The notes below the pieces were generated by a model. That model was not told the DNA's origin. It saw nothing but the letters and a program-made list of their open reading frames with translations, and ran no database searches. Below are positions 41,203-51,524 of a stretch of 64,000 bases of DNA, one piece after another; position 1 is the stretch's first letter; each line of letters begins with the position of its first letter. A program made the position numbers and the translations under genes. Origin of the DNA: Flavimobilis marinus (GTDB taxonomy: Bacteria > Actinomycetota > Actinomycetes > Actinomycetales > Cellulomonadaceae); the NCBI RefSeq assembly GCF_900113055.1, contig NZ_FONZ01000003.1:62001-126000 (forward strand), in the 5' to 3' direction.

Positions 41203-41927
41203 CAGGCCTCCTTCGTGGTGGGGGCGGCGGGGACGCCAGCGGTCGGCACCGCGTCCGCGAGCGCCGACGTGAACCACCCGGTGATGGTGCTCGGGTGGGT
41301 GATCGCGGTGCCGACGCAGACGGCGTACGCACCCGCCGCGCGTGCGGCCGCGGCCTGGGCGGGGGTGTGGATGCGACCCTCGGCGACGACCGGCCGGTCG
41401 CACGCGGCGACGATCTCGGCGATCAGCTCGAGGTCCGGTCCTGGAAGCTTCGGGCGCTCGCCCGAGTAGCCCGCGAGCGTGGTGCCGAGGATGTCCGCCC
41501 CGGCCTCCTGAGCGGCGACGGCGTCGGCGAGCGACCCGCAGTCCGCCATCACGAGGACGTCGTGCGTCTCGCGCAGCCCCGCGATCGTCTGGGCGAGGGT
41601 GAGCCCGTCGGGCCGCGGGCGGCGGGTGCCGTCGAGCGCGACGACGTGCGCGCCCGCGTCGGCGACCGACCGGGCGTGGGCGAGGGTCGGGGTGATGAAC
41701 ACGCCTTCGGCCCCGTCCTTCCAGAGCCCGACGACGGGGACGTCCACCGCGACGACCGTCGCGGCGACGTCGGCGATGCCCTGCACCCGCACCGCAGCCG
41801 CGCCCCCGACGACGGCGGCCTGGGCCACCTGCGCCATGGTCTCGGGGTGCCTCATGGCCTCGCCCGGGTAGGCCTGGCAAGAGACGATAAGCCGGCCGGC
41901 GATCGCGTCGAGGACGGGGTGGGTCAT
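41202..41927 (-). CDS. nanE: N-acetylmannosamine-6-phosphate 2-epimerase
   Basis: The 241-residue TIM-barrel enzyme has LIVSCQAYPGEAMRHPETMAQVA, GAAAVRVQGIADV, VPVVGLWKDG, VVALDGTRRPRP, VLVMADCGSLADAVAAQEAGADILGTTLAGYSG and PVVAEGRIHTPAQA. These are the NanE substrate and phosphate-binding blocks in order. It turns ManNAc-6-P into GlcNAc-6-P. The ATG overlaps the kinase stop by four bases. Confidence 0.96.
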   Translation of the reverse strand: MTHPVLDAIAGRLIVSCQAYPGEAMRHPETMAQVAQAAVVGGAAAVRVQGIADVAATVVAVDVPVVGLWKDGAEGVFITPTLAHARSVADAGAHVVALDGTRRPRPDGLTLAQTIAGLRETHDVLVMADCGSLADAVAAQEAGADILGTTLAGYSGERPKLPGPDLELIAEIVAACDRPVVAEGRIHTPAQAAAARAAGAYAVCVGTAITHPSTITGWFTSALADAVPTAGVPAAPTTKEA

Positions 41928-42907
41928 GGTGCTCCTTCGGTGTCGATCAGCTGGCGCACGGCCGCGGCCGCGCCCGCGAGGGGGGCCGTCCCGCCGAGCT
42001 TGCCCGACACGACCGGGACGTTCGCGAGGATGTCGATCAGCTGGCCGCGCAGCGCCTCGTCCATGGCAGACCACCAGGCGCTCCCCGCGGCGGGCACCCC
42101 GCCGGTGACGACGACGCGCCCAGGGTCGAGCACCGTCACCACCGCCGCGATGCCGCGCCCGACGGCTGCCGCCGAGTCCCGCAACGCACGACCGGCGAGG
42201 GGGTCCCCCGCCGCCGCGCGCTCGGCGACCCCACGGCCTCCGCCCACCTCGGGGTCGCCCCCAAGGGAGAGGTAGTGGCGGTACATGCCGACACCGGAGC
42301 CGATCGCCTCGAGGTGACCGGAGCGCCCGCACGGGCAGCGCAGGTGGTCGGCCCCGGCGACCGGCAGGTGCCCCATCTCGCCCGCGACGTGGTGGGCGCC
42401 GCGCAGCAGCTCCCCGCGCACGACGACGCCCGCACCGATCCCGGTGCCCACGCCGACGACGAGCGCGCTGGCGGCCCCCGCGGCGGCCCCGTGGCGGACC
42501 TCGCCGAGCGCGTGAGCGTCGACGTCGTTCAGCACGTGCACGGGCAGGCGCGCGCCGGTCAGTGCGGCGAGCGCGCGCTCCAGGTCGCCGCGCAACGGCG
42601 TCCCGGTCCAGCCCGCGAGGGTGTCGGTCGCCGAGACGATCGTGCCGGCGGCGACGTCGACGACGCCCGCCGTGCCCACGCCGAGGCCGCGCACGCGGTG
42701 CTCGCCCGCGGCCGCGGCGACCGGGCTGCCGTCCCAGCCCCGGGCGAGGACCTCGCCCAGGGCGCCGGTGGCGGCGGCGACGATCGCGGCGGGGCCGTCG
42801 AGCGCCGGGGTGGGCACCGCGACGACCTCGCCCACGCGGCCGTTCCGGTCGACCAGGGCGGCGGCGATCTTGGTGCCGCCCAGGTCGAGGGCAAGGACGA
42901 GGTCCAT
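41924..42907 (-). CDS. nanK: ROK-family kinase, probable N-acetylmannosamine kinase
   Basis: The 327-residue protein opens LVLALDLGGTKIAAALVDRNG (ATP site), has VHVLNDVDAHALGE with the catalytic Asp, VVGVGTGIGAGVVVRGELL, and GEMGHLPVAG followed by CPCGRSGHLE. In the usual ROK zinc motif C-x-C-G-x2-G-C-x-E the third Cys is replaced by His, which can still bind zinc. No N-terminal helix-turn-helix is present, so it is an enzyme rather than a ROK repressor. Its place between nanA and nanE makes ManNAc the likely substrate. Confidence 0.9.
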   Translation of the reverse strand: MDLVLALDLGGTKIAAALVDRNGRVGEVVAVPTPALDGPAAIVAAATGALGEVLARGWDGSPVAAAAGEHRVRGLGVGTAGVVDVAAGTIVSATDTLAGWTGTPLRGDLERALAALTGARLPVHVLNDVDAHALGEVRHGAAAGAASALVVGVGTGIGAGVVVRGELLRGAHHVAGEMGHLPVAGADHLRCPCGRSGHLEAIGSGVGMYRHYLSLGGDPEVGGGRGVAERAAAGDPLAGRALRDSAAAVGRGIAAVVTVLDPGRVVVTGGVPAAGSAWWSAMDEALRGQLIDILANVPVVSGKLGGTAPLAGAAAAVRQLIDTEGAP

Positions 42908-42951
42908 CGCGGTGGTCGCTCCTTCGGTGGTGCTGTCGGTCAGGCGGTCGG

Positions 42952-43902
42952 TCAGGCGCTCACGCCGGCGAGGCCGACGTTCGCGACGATCGCACGGATG
43001 CGCTCGACCGCCTCGCCCTCGAGCGCCTGCAGCGGGTACGCCATCGTGGCGCGCTCGATCAGGCCCTGCGCGACCATCGCGGCCTTGAAGGCGCCCACGC
43101 CCGCGGCGTCGCCGCTGCGGCCCGAGGTCTGGAACACGATCTCGAACAGCTCGTTGAGGCGCTCCTGCTCGCGGCGGGCCGTGGCCCAGTCGCCGGCCTG
43201 CGCGGCGTCCCACAGCCGGACGTACCCGGCGGCGTCGACGTTCGCGAGTCCCGGCACGGCGCCGTCGGCCCCGGCGAGCAGCATGGCGTCGACGACGACC
43301 TCGTGCCCGGTGAGCACCTGCAGCGGGTTGCCCGCCGCAGCGTTGGCGGCGAGCAGGCGGCGGAAGCCGACGTCGTCGCCCGAGGAGTCCTTGACGCCCG
43401 CGATCGTGCCCTCGGCGCCGAGCGCGACCAGGAGGTCCGCCGACAGCTTGGAGTGCACGCGCACGGGGACGTCGTACGCGTACAGCGGCACGTCGATGCC
43501 CGCCGCGATGCGCCGGAAGTGGTCGGCGGTCTCCGTCGCGTCGTTGATCGCGTACACGGCGGCCGTCGTGACGATCGCGTCCGCGCCGGCGGCGACGAGC
43601 CGCTGCGCGCCCGCGAGGATCCGCGCGCTCGTCAGGTCGATCGAGCCCGCGATGATCGGGACGCGACCGGCGTTCGCCGAGGCGATGGTGTGCACAACTG
43701 CGACGCGCTCGTCGTCCGTGAGGTAGGCCGTCTCGCCCGTGGAGCCCAGGGCGAACAGGCCGTGGACGCCCGCGGAGACGAGGTGCTCCACCAGACGCTC
43801 GAGCGAGGCGTGGTCGACCGTGCCGTCGGCGTTCAGCGGCGTGGCGACCGGCGGGATGATGCCGGTGAAGCGGGGTGCGAGGGCACCCGAGGGGGTGGTC
43901 AT
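42952..43902 (-). CDS. nanA: N-acetylneuraminate lyase or related DapA-family aldolase
   Basis: The 316-residue (beta/alpha)8 aldolase has GIIPPVATPLNADGTVD, the GSTGETAYL carboxylate-binding loop, YAYDVPVRV with the catalytic Tyr region, and the Schiff-base Lys in IAGVKDSSGD. The ATG at 43902 has GGAGAA 5 bases upstream; an ATG at 43917 lacks this. Neighbours nanK, nanE, nagB and a sialic acid-type transporter point to cleavage of Neu5Ac to ManNAc and pyruvate. The sequence alone cannot exclude another 2-keto acid aldolase. Confidence 0.88.
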   Translation of the reverse strand: MTTPSGALAPRFTGIIPPVATPLNADGTVDHASLERLVEHLVSAGVHGLFALGSTGETAYLTDDERVAVVHTIASANAGRVPIIAGSIDLTSARILAGAQRLVAAGADAIVTTAAVYAINDATETADHFRRIAAGIDVPLYAYDVPVRVHSKLSADLLVALGAEGTIAGVKDSSGDDVGFRRLLAANAAAGNPLQVLTGHEVVVDAMLLAGADGAVPGLANVDAAGYVRLWDAAQAGDWATARREQERLNELFEIVFQTSGRSGDAAGVGAFKAAMVAQGLIERATMAYPLQALEGEAVERIRAIVANVGLAGVSA

Positions 43903-43938
43903 GATTTCTCCGTCCAAAAGGGGGGTGTGGGTGCCGGC

Positions 43939-44780
43939 TCAGCCGGCAGGGGTGTGCTCGGCCATCAGCGACGGCGCGGCACCGAGGAGGGTGCGGGTGT
44001 AGGGGTGCTGGGGGTCGTCGAAGACCTGAGCCGCGGGGCCGAGCTCGACGACCTTCCCCTTGCTCATCACGGCGATCTCGTCCGAGACGTAGCGCACCGT
44101 CTGGATGTCGTGGGAGATGAAGACCATGCCCAGGCCGAGCTCGTTCTTGAGGTCGGTGAGCAGGTTGAGGATCTGCGCGCGCACGGAGACGTCGAGCGCC
44201 GACGTCGGCTCGTCCGCCACGATGATCTGCGGGTCCAGGGCGAGGGCCCGGGCGATCGCCACGCGCTGGCGCTGGCCACCGGAGAGCTGGCTCGGCAGCG
44301 CGTCGAGCGCGGAGGCCGGCAGGCCCACGAGCCCGATCAGCCGCTCGACCTTCGCCTCCCGCTCCGCCCGGGTGCCGATCTTGTGCACCTCGAGCGGGTC
44401 GATCAGCGCGTCCCGCACGAGCATGCGGGCGTTGAGCGCGGTCGCCGGGTCCTGGAACACGACGGACACGATGCGCCCGAGCCGCTTGCGCACCGAGCGC
44501 GTGAAGCTCGTGACCTCCTCCCCGCCGAACCAGATCTCCCCGGCGGTGGGCTTCTCCAGGCCGGTGAGGACCTTCGCGGTCGTGGACTTGCCCGAGCCGG
44601 ACTCGCCCACGATGCCGAGGGTCTGCCCGCGCCGCACGGTCATCGACACGTCGTCGACCGCCCGGACGAGCTGCGGATTGAACAGGGTCGACGAGCGCGC
44701 CTTGTAGGTGACCTCGATGTTGCGCAGCTCGACGACGGGGGCGCCGTCGTGCTTCGTGTGCCCGAGGGTGGGGGTCTGGC

Positions 44781-44784
<4 letters not shown>
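43939..44784 (-). CDS. ABC transporter ATPase, PepT (DppF/OppF) family
   Basis: The 281-residue ATPase has Walker A in GIVGESGSGKSTTAK, the signature LSGGQRQRVAIARAL, Walker B in IIVADEPTSALDVS and the switch His in VFISHDIQTVRYV. The C-terminal HPYTRTLLGAAP block is typical of peptide/opine/nickel-type ATPases. It pairs with the ATPase domain fused to the permease upstream. The ATG overlaps that gene's stop by four bases. Confidence 0.95.
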
Positions 44785-46856
<2,072 letters not shown>

Positions 46857-46857
46857 G

Positions 46858-47814
46858 TCACACCGACCTGATCCGTGGGTTGATGAGCACGTACAGGAGG
46901 TCGACCACGATGTTGATGACCACGAAGGCCAGCGCGACCGTCAGGGTGACTCCCTGCACGAGGTTGGGCTCGTTGTTGGTGATCCCGTTGAGGATGAGCG
47001 TGCCCATCCCGGGAAGGGCGAAGATGATCTCGATCACGACGGCGCCACCCATGAGGTAGCCGATCCGCAGGCCCAGGACGGTGACGGGCGTGATCAGCGC
47101 GTTGCGGAGAACGTTGCGGGCGACGACGACCGTGCGGGGGATGCCCGCACCGAGCGCGGTGCGCACGTAGTCGCGGTCGAGCTCTTCGACGACGGCGGCG
47201 CGGACCACGCGGGACAGCTGACCGACGACCGGCACGCCGAGCGCGAACGCCGGTAGTGCCATGCGTGCCAGCCAGCCGCCGGGATCGTTGCCGAACTCGG
47301 GTAGCTGCCCGGAGGCCGGGAGCAGTCCCAGGCCGAGCGTCACGCCCTGGATGAGCAGGACCGCGAGCCAGAACGACGGGGTCGACAGGGCGGTCACGGA
47401 GACGAGGCGGATCAGCTGGTCGGGCCAGCGGTCGCGGTAGACGGCGGCGATGATGCCCAGCAGGAGCGCGCCGACGACGGCGAAGGCGAGACCCAGGAAG
47501 GTCAGCTGGAGCGTGATGGGGAAGGCTCGCGCGACCTCGTCGACGACGGGCTGCTGGCGAGACGAGAAGGTGCCGAGGTCACCCTGGACGAGCCCGCCGA
47601 GGAACCGCACGTAGCGGAGCAGCAGGGGGTCGTCCAGACCGTTGGCCTCGCGGTAGGCCTGGCGGGCCTCGACGGAGGACCCCTCACCCAGCGCGTTGAA
47701 CGCGGCGTCGATCTTGGAGAAGGACATCACCACGAAGACGAGCAAGGTGATGCCGAGGACCATCAGGGGCAGCTGGAGCAGCCGGCGCCCGACCAGTCGG
47801 AGTGCCTTGGACAC
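46858..47814 (-). CDS. ABC transporter permease, PepT (DppB) family
   Basis: The 318-residue protein has six membrane segments: RRLLQLPLMVLGITLLVFVVM first, then STPSFWLAVLLIQ and the cytoplasmic EAA loop YVRTALGAGIPRTVVVARNVLRNAL, ending with ALAFVVINIVVDLLYVLINPRIR. It forms the membrane channel with the permease part of the fusion protein. The GTG start has GAGAGG 7 bases upstream. One base separates its stop from the next start. Confidence 0.95.
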   Translation of the reverse strand: MSKALRLVGRRLLQLPLMVLGITLLVFVVMSFSKIDAAFNALGEGSSVEARQAYREANGLDDPLLLRYVRFLGGLVQGDLGTFSSRQQPVVDEVARAFPITLQLTFLGLAFAVVGALLLGIIAAVYRDRWPDQLIRLVSVTALSTPSFWLAVLLIQGVTLGLGLLPASGQLPEFGNDPGGWLARMALPAFALGVPVVGQLSRVVRAAVVEELDRDYVRTALGAGIPRTVVVARNVLRNALITPVTVLGLRIGYLMGGAVVIEIIFALPGMGTLILNGITNNEPNLVQGVTLTVALAFVVINIVVDLLYVLINPRIRSV

Positions 47815-47877
47815 GTCGCGACCTCTCTTGAAGCAGACGGCTCACGCGTGCGGGTGCTCGCCGTCGAGCGGATAGGT

Positions 47878-47915
47878 TGGCGGGGCCCCGGGAGGGGGAG
47901 CCCGGGGCCCCGCCA
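47878..47915 (-). terminator. 15-bp perfect hairpin between the binding-protein and permease genes
   Basis: The arms tggcggggccccggg (47878-47892) and cccggggccccgcca (47901-47915) enclose an 8-base loop. The hairpin lies 17 bases past the binding-protein stop. As in many ABC operons it may terminate part of the transcripts or protect the 5' message, giving more binding protein than membrane subunits. Confidence 0.75.
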
Positions 47916-47931
47916 GTCTGTGTCGTCAGGA

Positions 47932-49551
47932 TCAGCTGTTCGCCACGCCGACGTCCAGGAAGGACAGGCCGGTCATCGCGACGGGCTTGAACCCGACGAG
48001 CTGGGTGTCGTCCCACGCGGTGGGCAGCTGGCGGTGGAAGAGCGGGTAGAGCGGCACTTCCTCCGAGAGGAGGTCGAACGCCTCGTTCCACTTCTCCTGC
48101 TGCGCGTCGTCGGTGAGACGGACGGCCTCGTCCATGATCGAGACGAGCTCCGCGTACTCCGGGGTGTCGCTCCAGCGGAAGCGGCTCTCCGGCCACACGT
48201 TGTCGCCGTACCACCAGCGCATCAGCAGGTCAGGGTCGTTACCGAAGACCGACGGGTCTCCGGGAGCGATCATGACCTCCATGTCGCCGGCGTCCACCTT
48301 GGTGTACTGCCCGGACGACTGCCCGATGTCCAGCGTGGTGTTGATGCCCACGCCGTCCAGGGACTCCTTGATCAGCGGAGCGACGGCCTGGACCCAGCCC
48401 GTGTCCGTGGTCATCAGCGTGATGTCGAGCGAGTCGTGCCCGGCCTCCTTGAGGAGCGCCTTCGCCTTCTCGGGGTCGTAGCTGTAGACCGTGGACGCCT
48501 CGTTGAAGTTCGGGTGCGTCTGCTGCAGGAACGACGTCGCAGCCTCGGCGTTGCCGAGCAAGCCCGTCTCGATGAGCTTGTCCATGTCGAGCGCGTAGAG
48601 GAACGCCTGGCGGACGCGGACGTCGTCGAACGGCGCCTTGTCCGTGTTGAACATGGCGAACAGCAGCCCGAACGACTGTGCGGACTCGACCTTCACCTGG
48701 CCCTCGAGGGAGGGGACGTCGATGTACGGGACGTCCTCCATCGCGTGGATCGTGCCGGAGCTCATCGCCGTGACGCGCGCGGCCGAGTCGCTCAGGAGGT
48801 TCCACTTCATGCCCGCGGCCTGGGCCGGACGGGTGCCCGTGTAGTCGTCGAAGCGCTCGAACGTCAGCGAGTCCTCAGCGACAGCCGAGGTGATCTTGTA
48901 CGGGCCCGAGCCGGTCGGCAGGGCGCCGAACGCCTCGGGGTCCGCCTCGACGATCGCCTGGGGCACGATCTTCACGGTCGAGAGACGCTCGTTGACGAGG
49001 GAGAACGGGAACTCGGTCGTGATGCGCACCGTGTCCTCGTCGACGGCCTCGACCGTGTCGATGAAGTCGACGAACGACGCGAACAGCGAACCCGTCTCGG
49101 GGTCCATCACGCGCTCGAAGCTGAACACGACGTCGTCGGCTGTGACGGCGCTGCCGTCGTGGAAAACGGCGCCGTCGCGCAGGTCCACCTCGAAGGTGGT
49201 CTCGTCGACCGCCGTGGGGAGCGCGGCGCCGAGGCCGGGGTAGACCTCGCGGGTGACGGGGTCGAGCTCCGTCAGCCCTTCCATGGTGTGCCAGTTTGCT
49301 GCGAGGGTCACGGCGCCGGAGGCGAGGGCCGGGTCGAAGCTGCCACCGAGCGAGTAGGAGATACCCGCCTCGATGATCGCGTTGGGGTCGACCTCACCGG
49401 AGGCAGCGGTGCCTCCGGGGGCCGTCGTGCTGGTGTCGGGGTCGGACGAACCGCCGCAGGCGGTCAGCGCGAGCGCGGTGACGGTGGTGCCGGCGACGAG
49501 CGCGCCGAGGCGGCGGCCCGTGCTTGTCTTCCGGGTGGTGCTGTTCATCAT
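47932..49551 (-). CDS. solute-binding lipoprotein, SBP_bac_5 (PepT) family
   Basis: The 539-residue precursor has a lipoprotein signal with lipobox LTACGG (Cys near residue 32). The mature protein has the family 5 landmarks: PALASGAVTLAANWHTMEGLTEL, VDLRDGAVFHDGSAVTADDVVFSFERV, TGSGPYKI, FDDVRVRQAFLYALD and EVPLYPLFHR. Given the downstream nan genes, the ligand is probably sialic acid rather than a peptide. Two adjacent ATG codons (49551 and 49548) follow GGAG; the second has the better spacing. A palindrome at 49570-49587 lies just upstream. Confidence 0.93.
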   Translation of the reverse strand: MMNSTTRKTSTGRRLGALVAGTTVTALALTACGGSSDPDTSTTAPGGTAASGEVDPNAIIEAGISYSLGGSFDPALASGAVTLAANWHTMEGLTELDPVTREVYPGLGAALPTAVDETTFEVDLRDGAVFHDGSAVTADDVVFSFERVMDPETGSLFASFVDFIDTVEAVDEDTVRITTEFPFSLVNERLSTVKIVPQAIVEADPEAFGALPTGSGPYKITSAVAEDSLTFERFDDYTGTRPAQAAGMKWNLLSDSAARVTAMSSGTIHAMEDVPYIDVPSLEGQVKVESAQSFGLLFAMFNTDKAPFDDVRVRQAFLYALDMDKLIETGLLGNAEAATSFLQQTHPNFNEASTVYSYDPEKAKALLKEAGHDSLDITLMTTDTGWVQAVAPLIKESLDGVGINTTLDIGQSSGQYTKVDAGDMEVMIAPGDPSVFGNDPDLLMRWWYGDNVWPESRFRWSDTPEYAELVSIMDEAVRLTDDAQQEKWNEAFDLLSEEVPLYPLFHRQLPTAWDDTQLVGFKPVAMTGLSFLDVGVANS

Positions 49552-49569
49552 TGGACTCCATCCCGTGGA

Positions 49570-49587
49570 ACATCAGATGTCTGATGT
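49570..49587. promoter_or_regulatory. GntR/FadR-type operator between divergent sialic acid units
   Basis: ACATCAGA-TG-TCTGATGT is a perfect palindrome 18 bases before the binding-protein ATG. AT-rich -10-like sequences for both directions lie next to it (49585-49595, around TAATATAA). This is the best candidate for control of both units by the divergent regulator. Confidence 0.72.
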
Positions 49588-49661
49588 AATATAACCCACA
49601 GACGCGTTGATGCAAAGACCCCGCCGTACCGATACGTTTCGACCGTGACTTGGAGAGCGAC

Positions 49662-50372
49662 ATGACCAGGACTGTCCCGACCTCACCCCCGATGCGCCGG
49701 TCGACGGTGGCGGACCAGATCCGTGAGCTGATCCTCTCCCGGGGTCTGCGGCCCGGCGACGCGCTCCCCACGGAGTCCGTCCTGTGCGAGACCCTCGGCG
49801 TCTCGCGCTCGTCGGTGCGCGAGGCCGTCCGCACGCTCGCGACCCTCGACATCGTCGAGGTGCGCCACGGCCACGGCACCTTCGTGGGGCAGATGTCCCT
49901 CGACCCGATGGTCCAGGCGCTCGTGTTCCGCGGCGTCCTGTCCCCCGGTGACAACCTGCGCGCGCTGCGCGAGGTCGTCGAGGTCCGCATGGCGCTCGAC
50001 CTCGCCGTCGCGGAGAAGGTGGTCGCCGCCGCCGCCGGCGAGACCCACCCCGAGCTGCGCGCGCTCGTCGACGAGATGCTCACGCACGCCGACCACGGCG
50101 AGACGTTCCTCGACGCCGACCGCCACTTCCACACCATGCTGCTCGAGTCGATCGACAACCAGCTCGCGGGCCAGCTAGTCGGAGCCTTCTGGGACATCCA
50201 CACCGCGGTGCTCCCCCGGCTCGGGCTCGCCCTCCCCGAGGACCTGCGCCAGACCTCCAAGGCGCACGGCGACATGCTCGCCGCGGCCGAGGGTGGCGAC
50301 GTCGCGGCCTACCGCGAAGCCGTCATCAAGCACTACGAGCCGCTGCAGCGCGCTCTGGATCACGCGAACTGA
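49662..50372 (+). CDS. GntR-family regulator, FadR subfamily, probable sialic acid regulator
   Basis: The 236-residue protein has an N-terminal winged helix (about 12-80: VADQIRELILSRGLRPGDALPTE, LGVSRSSVREAVRTL, VEVRHGHGTFVG) and an all-helical FCD ligand domain (about 95-230) with conserved Asp and His residues for metal binding, as in NanR. The ATG at 49662 has GGAGAG upstream; an ATG at 49650 lacks it. Its position between sialic acid import and breakdown genes and the palindrome beside it support a NanR-like role, but the effector is inferred. Confidence 0.92.
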   Translation: MTRTVPTSPPMRRSTVADQIRELILSRGLRPGDALPTESVLCETLGVSRSSVREAVRTLATLDIVEVRHGHGTFVGQMSLDPMVQALVFRGVLSPGDNLRALREVVEVRMALDLAVAEKVVAAAAGETHPELRALVDEMLTHADHGETFLDADRHFHTMLLESIDNQLAGQLVGAFWDIHTAVLPRLGLALPEDLRQTSKAHGDMLAAAEGGDVAAYREAVIKHYEPLQRALDHAN

Positions 50373-50373
50373 C

Positions 50374-51522
50374 ATGACACACAAGACTCTTGGTTACGGC
50401 ATCATCGGGGCCGGCTACTTCGGCGCCGAGCTCGCCCGGATCATCCACGCCCTGCCCACCGCGCACGTCGCCGCCGTGTGCTCGCCCGAGGACGCCCCGG
50501 CGCTCGCTGCCGAGGTCGGGTGCGACGTCGTCGGCTCCGTCGCGGAGCTCGTCGCACGCGACGACGTCGACGTCGTCGTCATCGCCTCGCCCAACGACGT
50601 CCACCTCGAGCCCGCGCTGCTCGCCGCGCGCCACGGCAAGCACGTGTTCTGCGAGAAGCCCGTCGCCCTGAGCTACGCGGACGCCGACGCCATGGTCACC
50701 GCGTGCGCCGAGGCCGGCGTGGTCTTCATGGCCGGCCACGTCATGCACTTCATGGACGGCGTGCGGCGGACGGCTGAGCTCATCGCCGCGGGCGGGATCG
50801 GCGACGTCCTGCTCGCGCGCGCCGCCCGCACCGGCTGGGTCGACGAGGAGCACGAGTCCCCCGGCACGCCGTCGTGGAAGCGCCAGCGCGCCCGCTCCGG
50901 CGGCCACCTGTTCCACCACATCCACGAGCTCGACGTCGTCCAGCTGCTCCTCGGGCCAGCCGAGCGCGTCGTGATGGCCGGCGGCAACGTCGCCCACCAG
51001 GGCACCGCCGCCGACGAGGACGACCTGCTGCTCGCCACGCTCGAGCACGGGCCGGGCCGGTTCTCCCACCTCGAGTGGGGCTCGGCGTACCGCCGCCCGG
51101 AGCACTACGTCGAGCTGTTCGGCACGCGGGGCACGGTCCGCATCGACTTCCAGGAGGTGGGCGTCGAGGTCCGCACGCCCGACGGCGTCACCCGGTTCCC
51201 CCTGCACCGCTCCGACGCCGAGGACGCCGAGCGCCGCGTCGAGTACGCGGCCTCCCGCTCGGGCGGCGGGGTGGACTACGGCAACCCCGCCATGCGCCCG
51301 CCGGGCTGGCTGATCGGCATCATGGAGCGCGAGGTCGCCTACCTGCACGCCCTGCTGCGCGGCGAGCGCGAGCCCGACCCCCTGCTCGCCGGACTGACCG
51401 ACGGGCACGCCGCCCGCGCCTCGATCGCCACGGCCGAGGCCCTCACCCGCTCGCTCGCCGAGGACCGCAAGGTCTCGGTCAGCGAGGTCCCCGACGCCGC
51501 ACCCCCCGCCCGAGAGGACTGA
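50374..51522 (+). CDS. Gfo/Idh/MocA-family oxidoreductase in the sialic acid locus
   Basis: The 382-residue protein has an N-terminal Rossmann domain: GYGIIGAGYFGAELARII, then VVIASPNDVHLEPALLAARHGKHVFCEKPVALS with the family EKP motif. The C-terminal alpha/beta substrate domain includes GGHLFHHIHELDVVQLLLG. It starts one base after the regulator's stop codon and precedes nagA. Sialic acid operons of other bacteria contain a Gfo/Idh/MocA oxidoreductase (YjhC/NanOx) that converts 2,7-anhydro- or unsaturated sialic acid to Neu5Ac. A similar role here is a reasonable inference, but another sugar oxidation is possible. Confidence 0.9.
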   Translation: MTHKTLGYGIIGAGYFGAELARIIHALPTAHVAAVCSPEDAPALAAEVGCDVVGSVAELVARDDVDVVVIASPNDVHLEPALLAARHGKHVFCEKPVALSYADADAMVTACAEAGVVFMAGHVMHFMDGVRRTAELIAAGGIGDVLLARAARTGWVDEEHESPGTPSWKRQRARSGGHLFHHIHELDVVQLLLGPAERVVMAGGNVAHQGTAADEDDLLLATLEHGPGRFSHLEWGSAYRRPEHYVELFGTRGTVRIDFQEVGVEVRTPDGVTRFPLHRSDAEDAERRVEYAASRSGGGVDYGNPAMRPPGWLIGIMEREVAYLHALLRGEREPDPLLAGLTDGHAARASIATAEALTRSLAEDRKVSVSEVPDAAPPARED

Positions 51523-51524
51523 CC

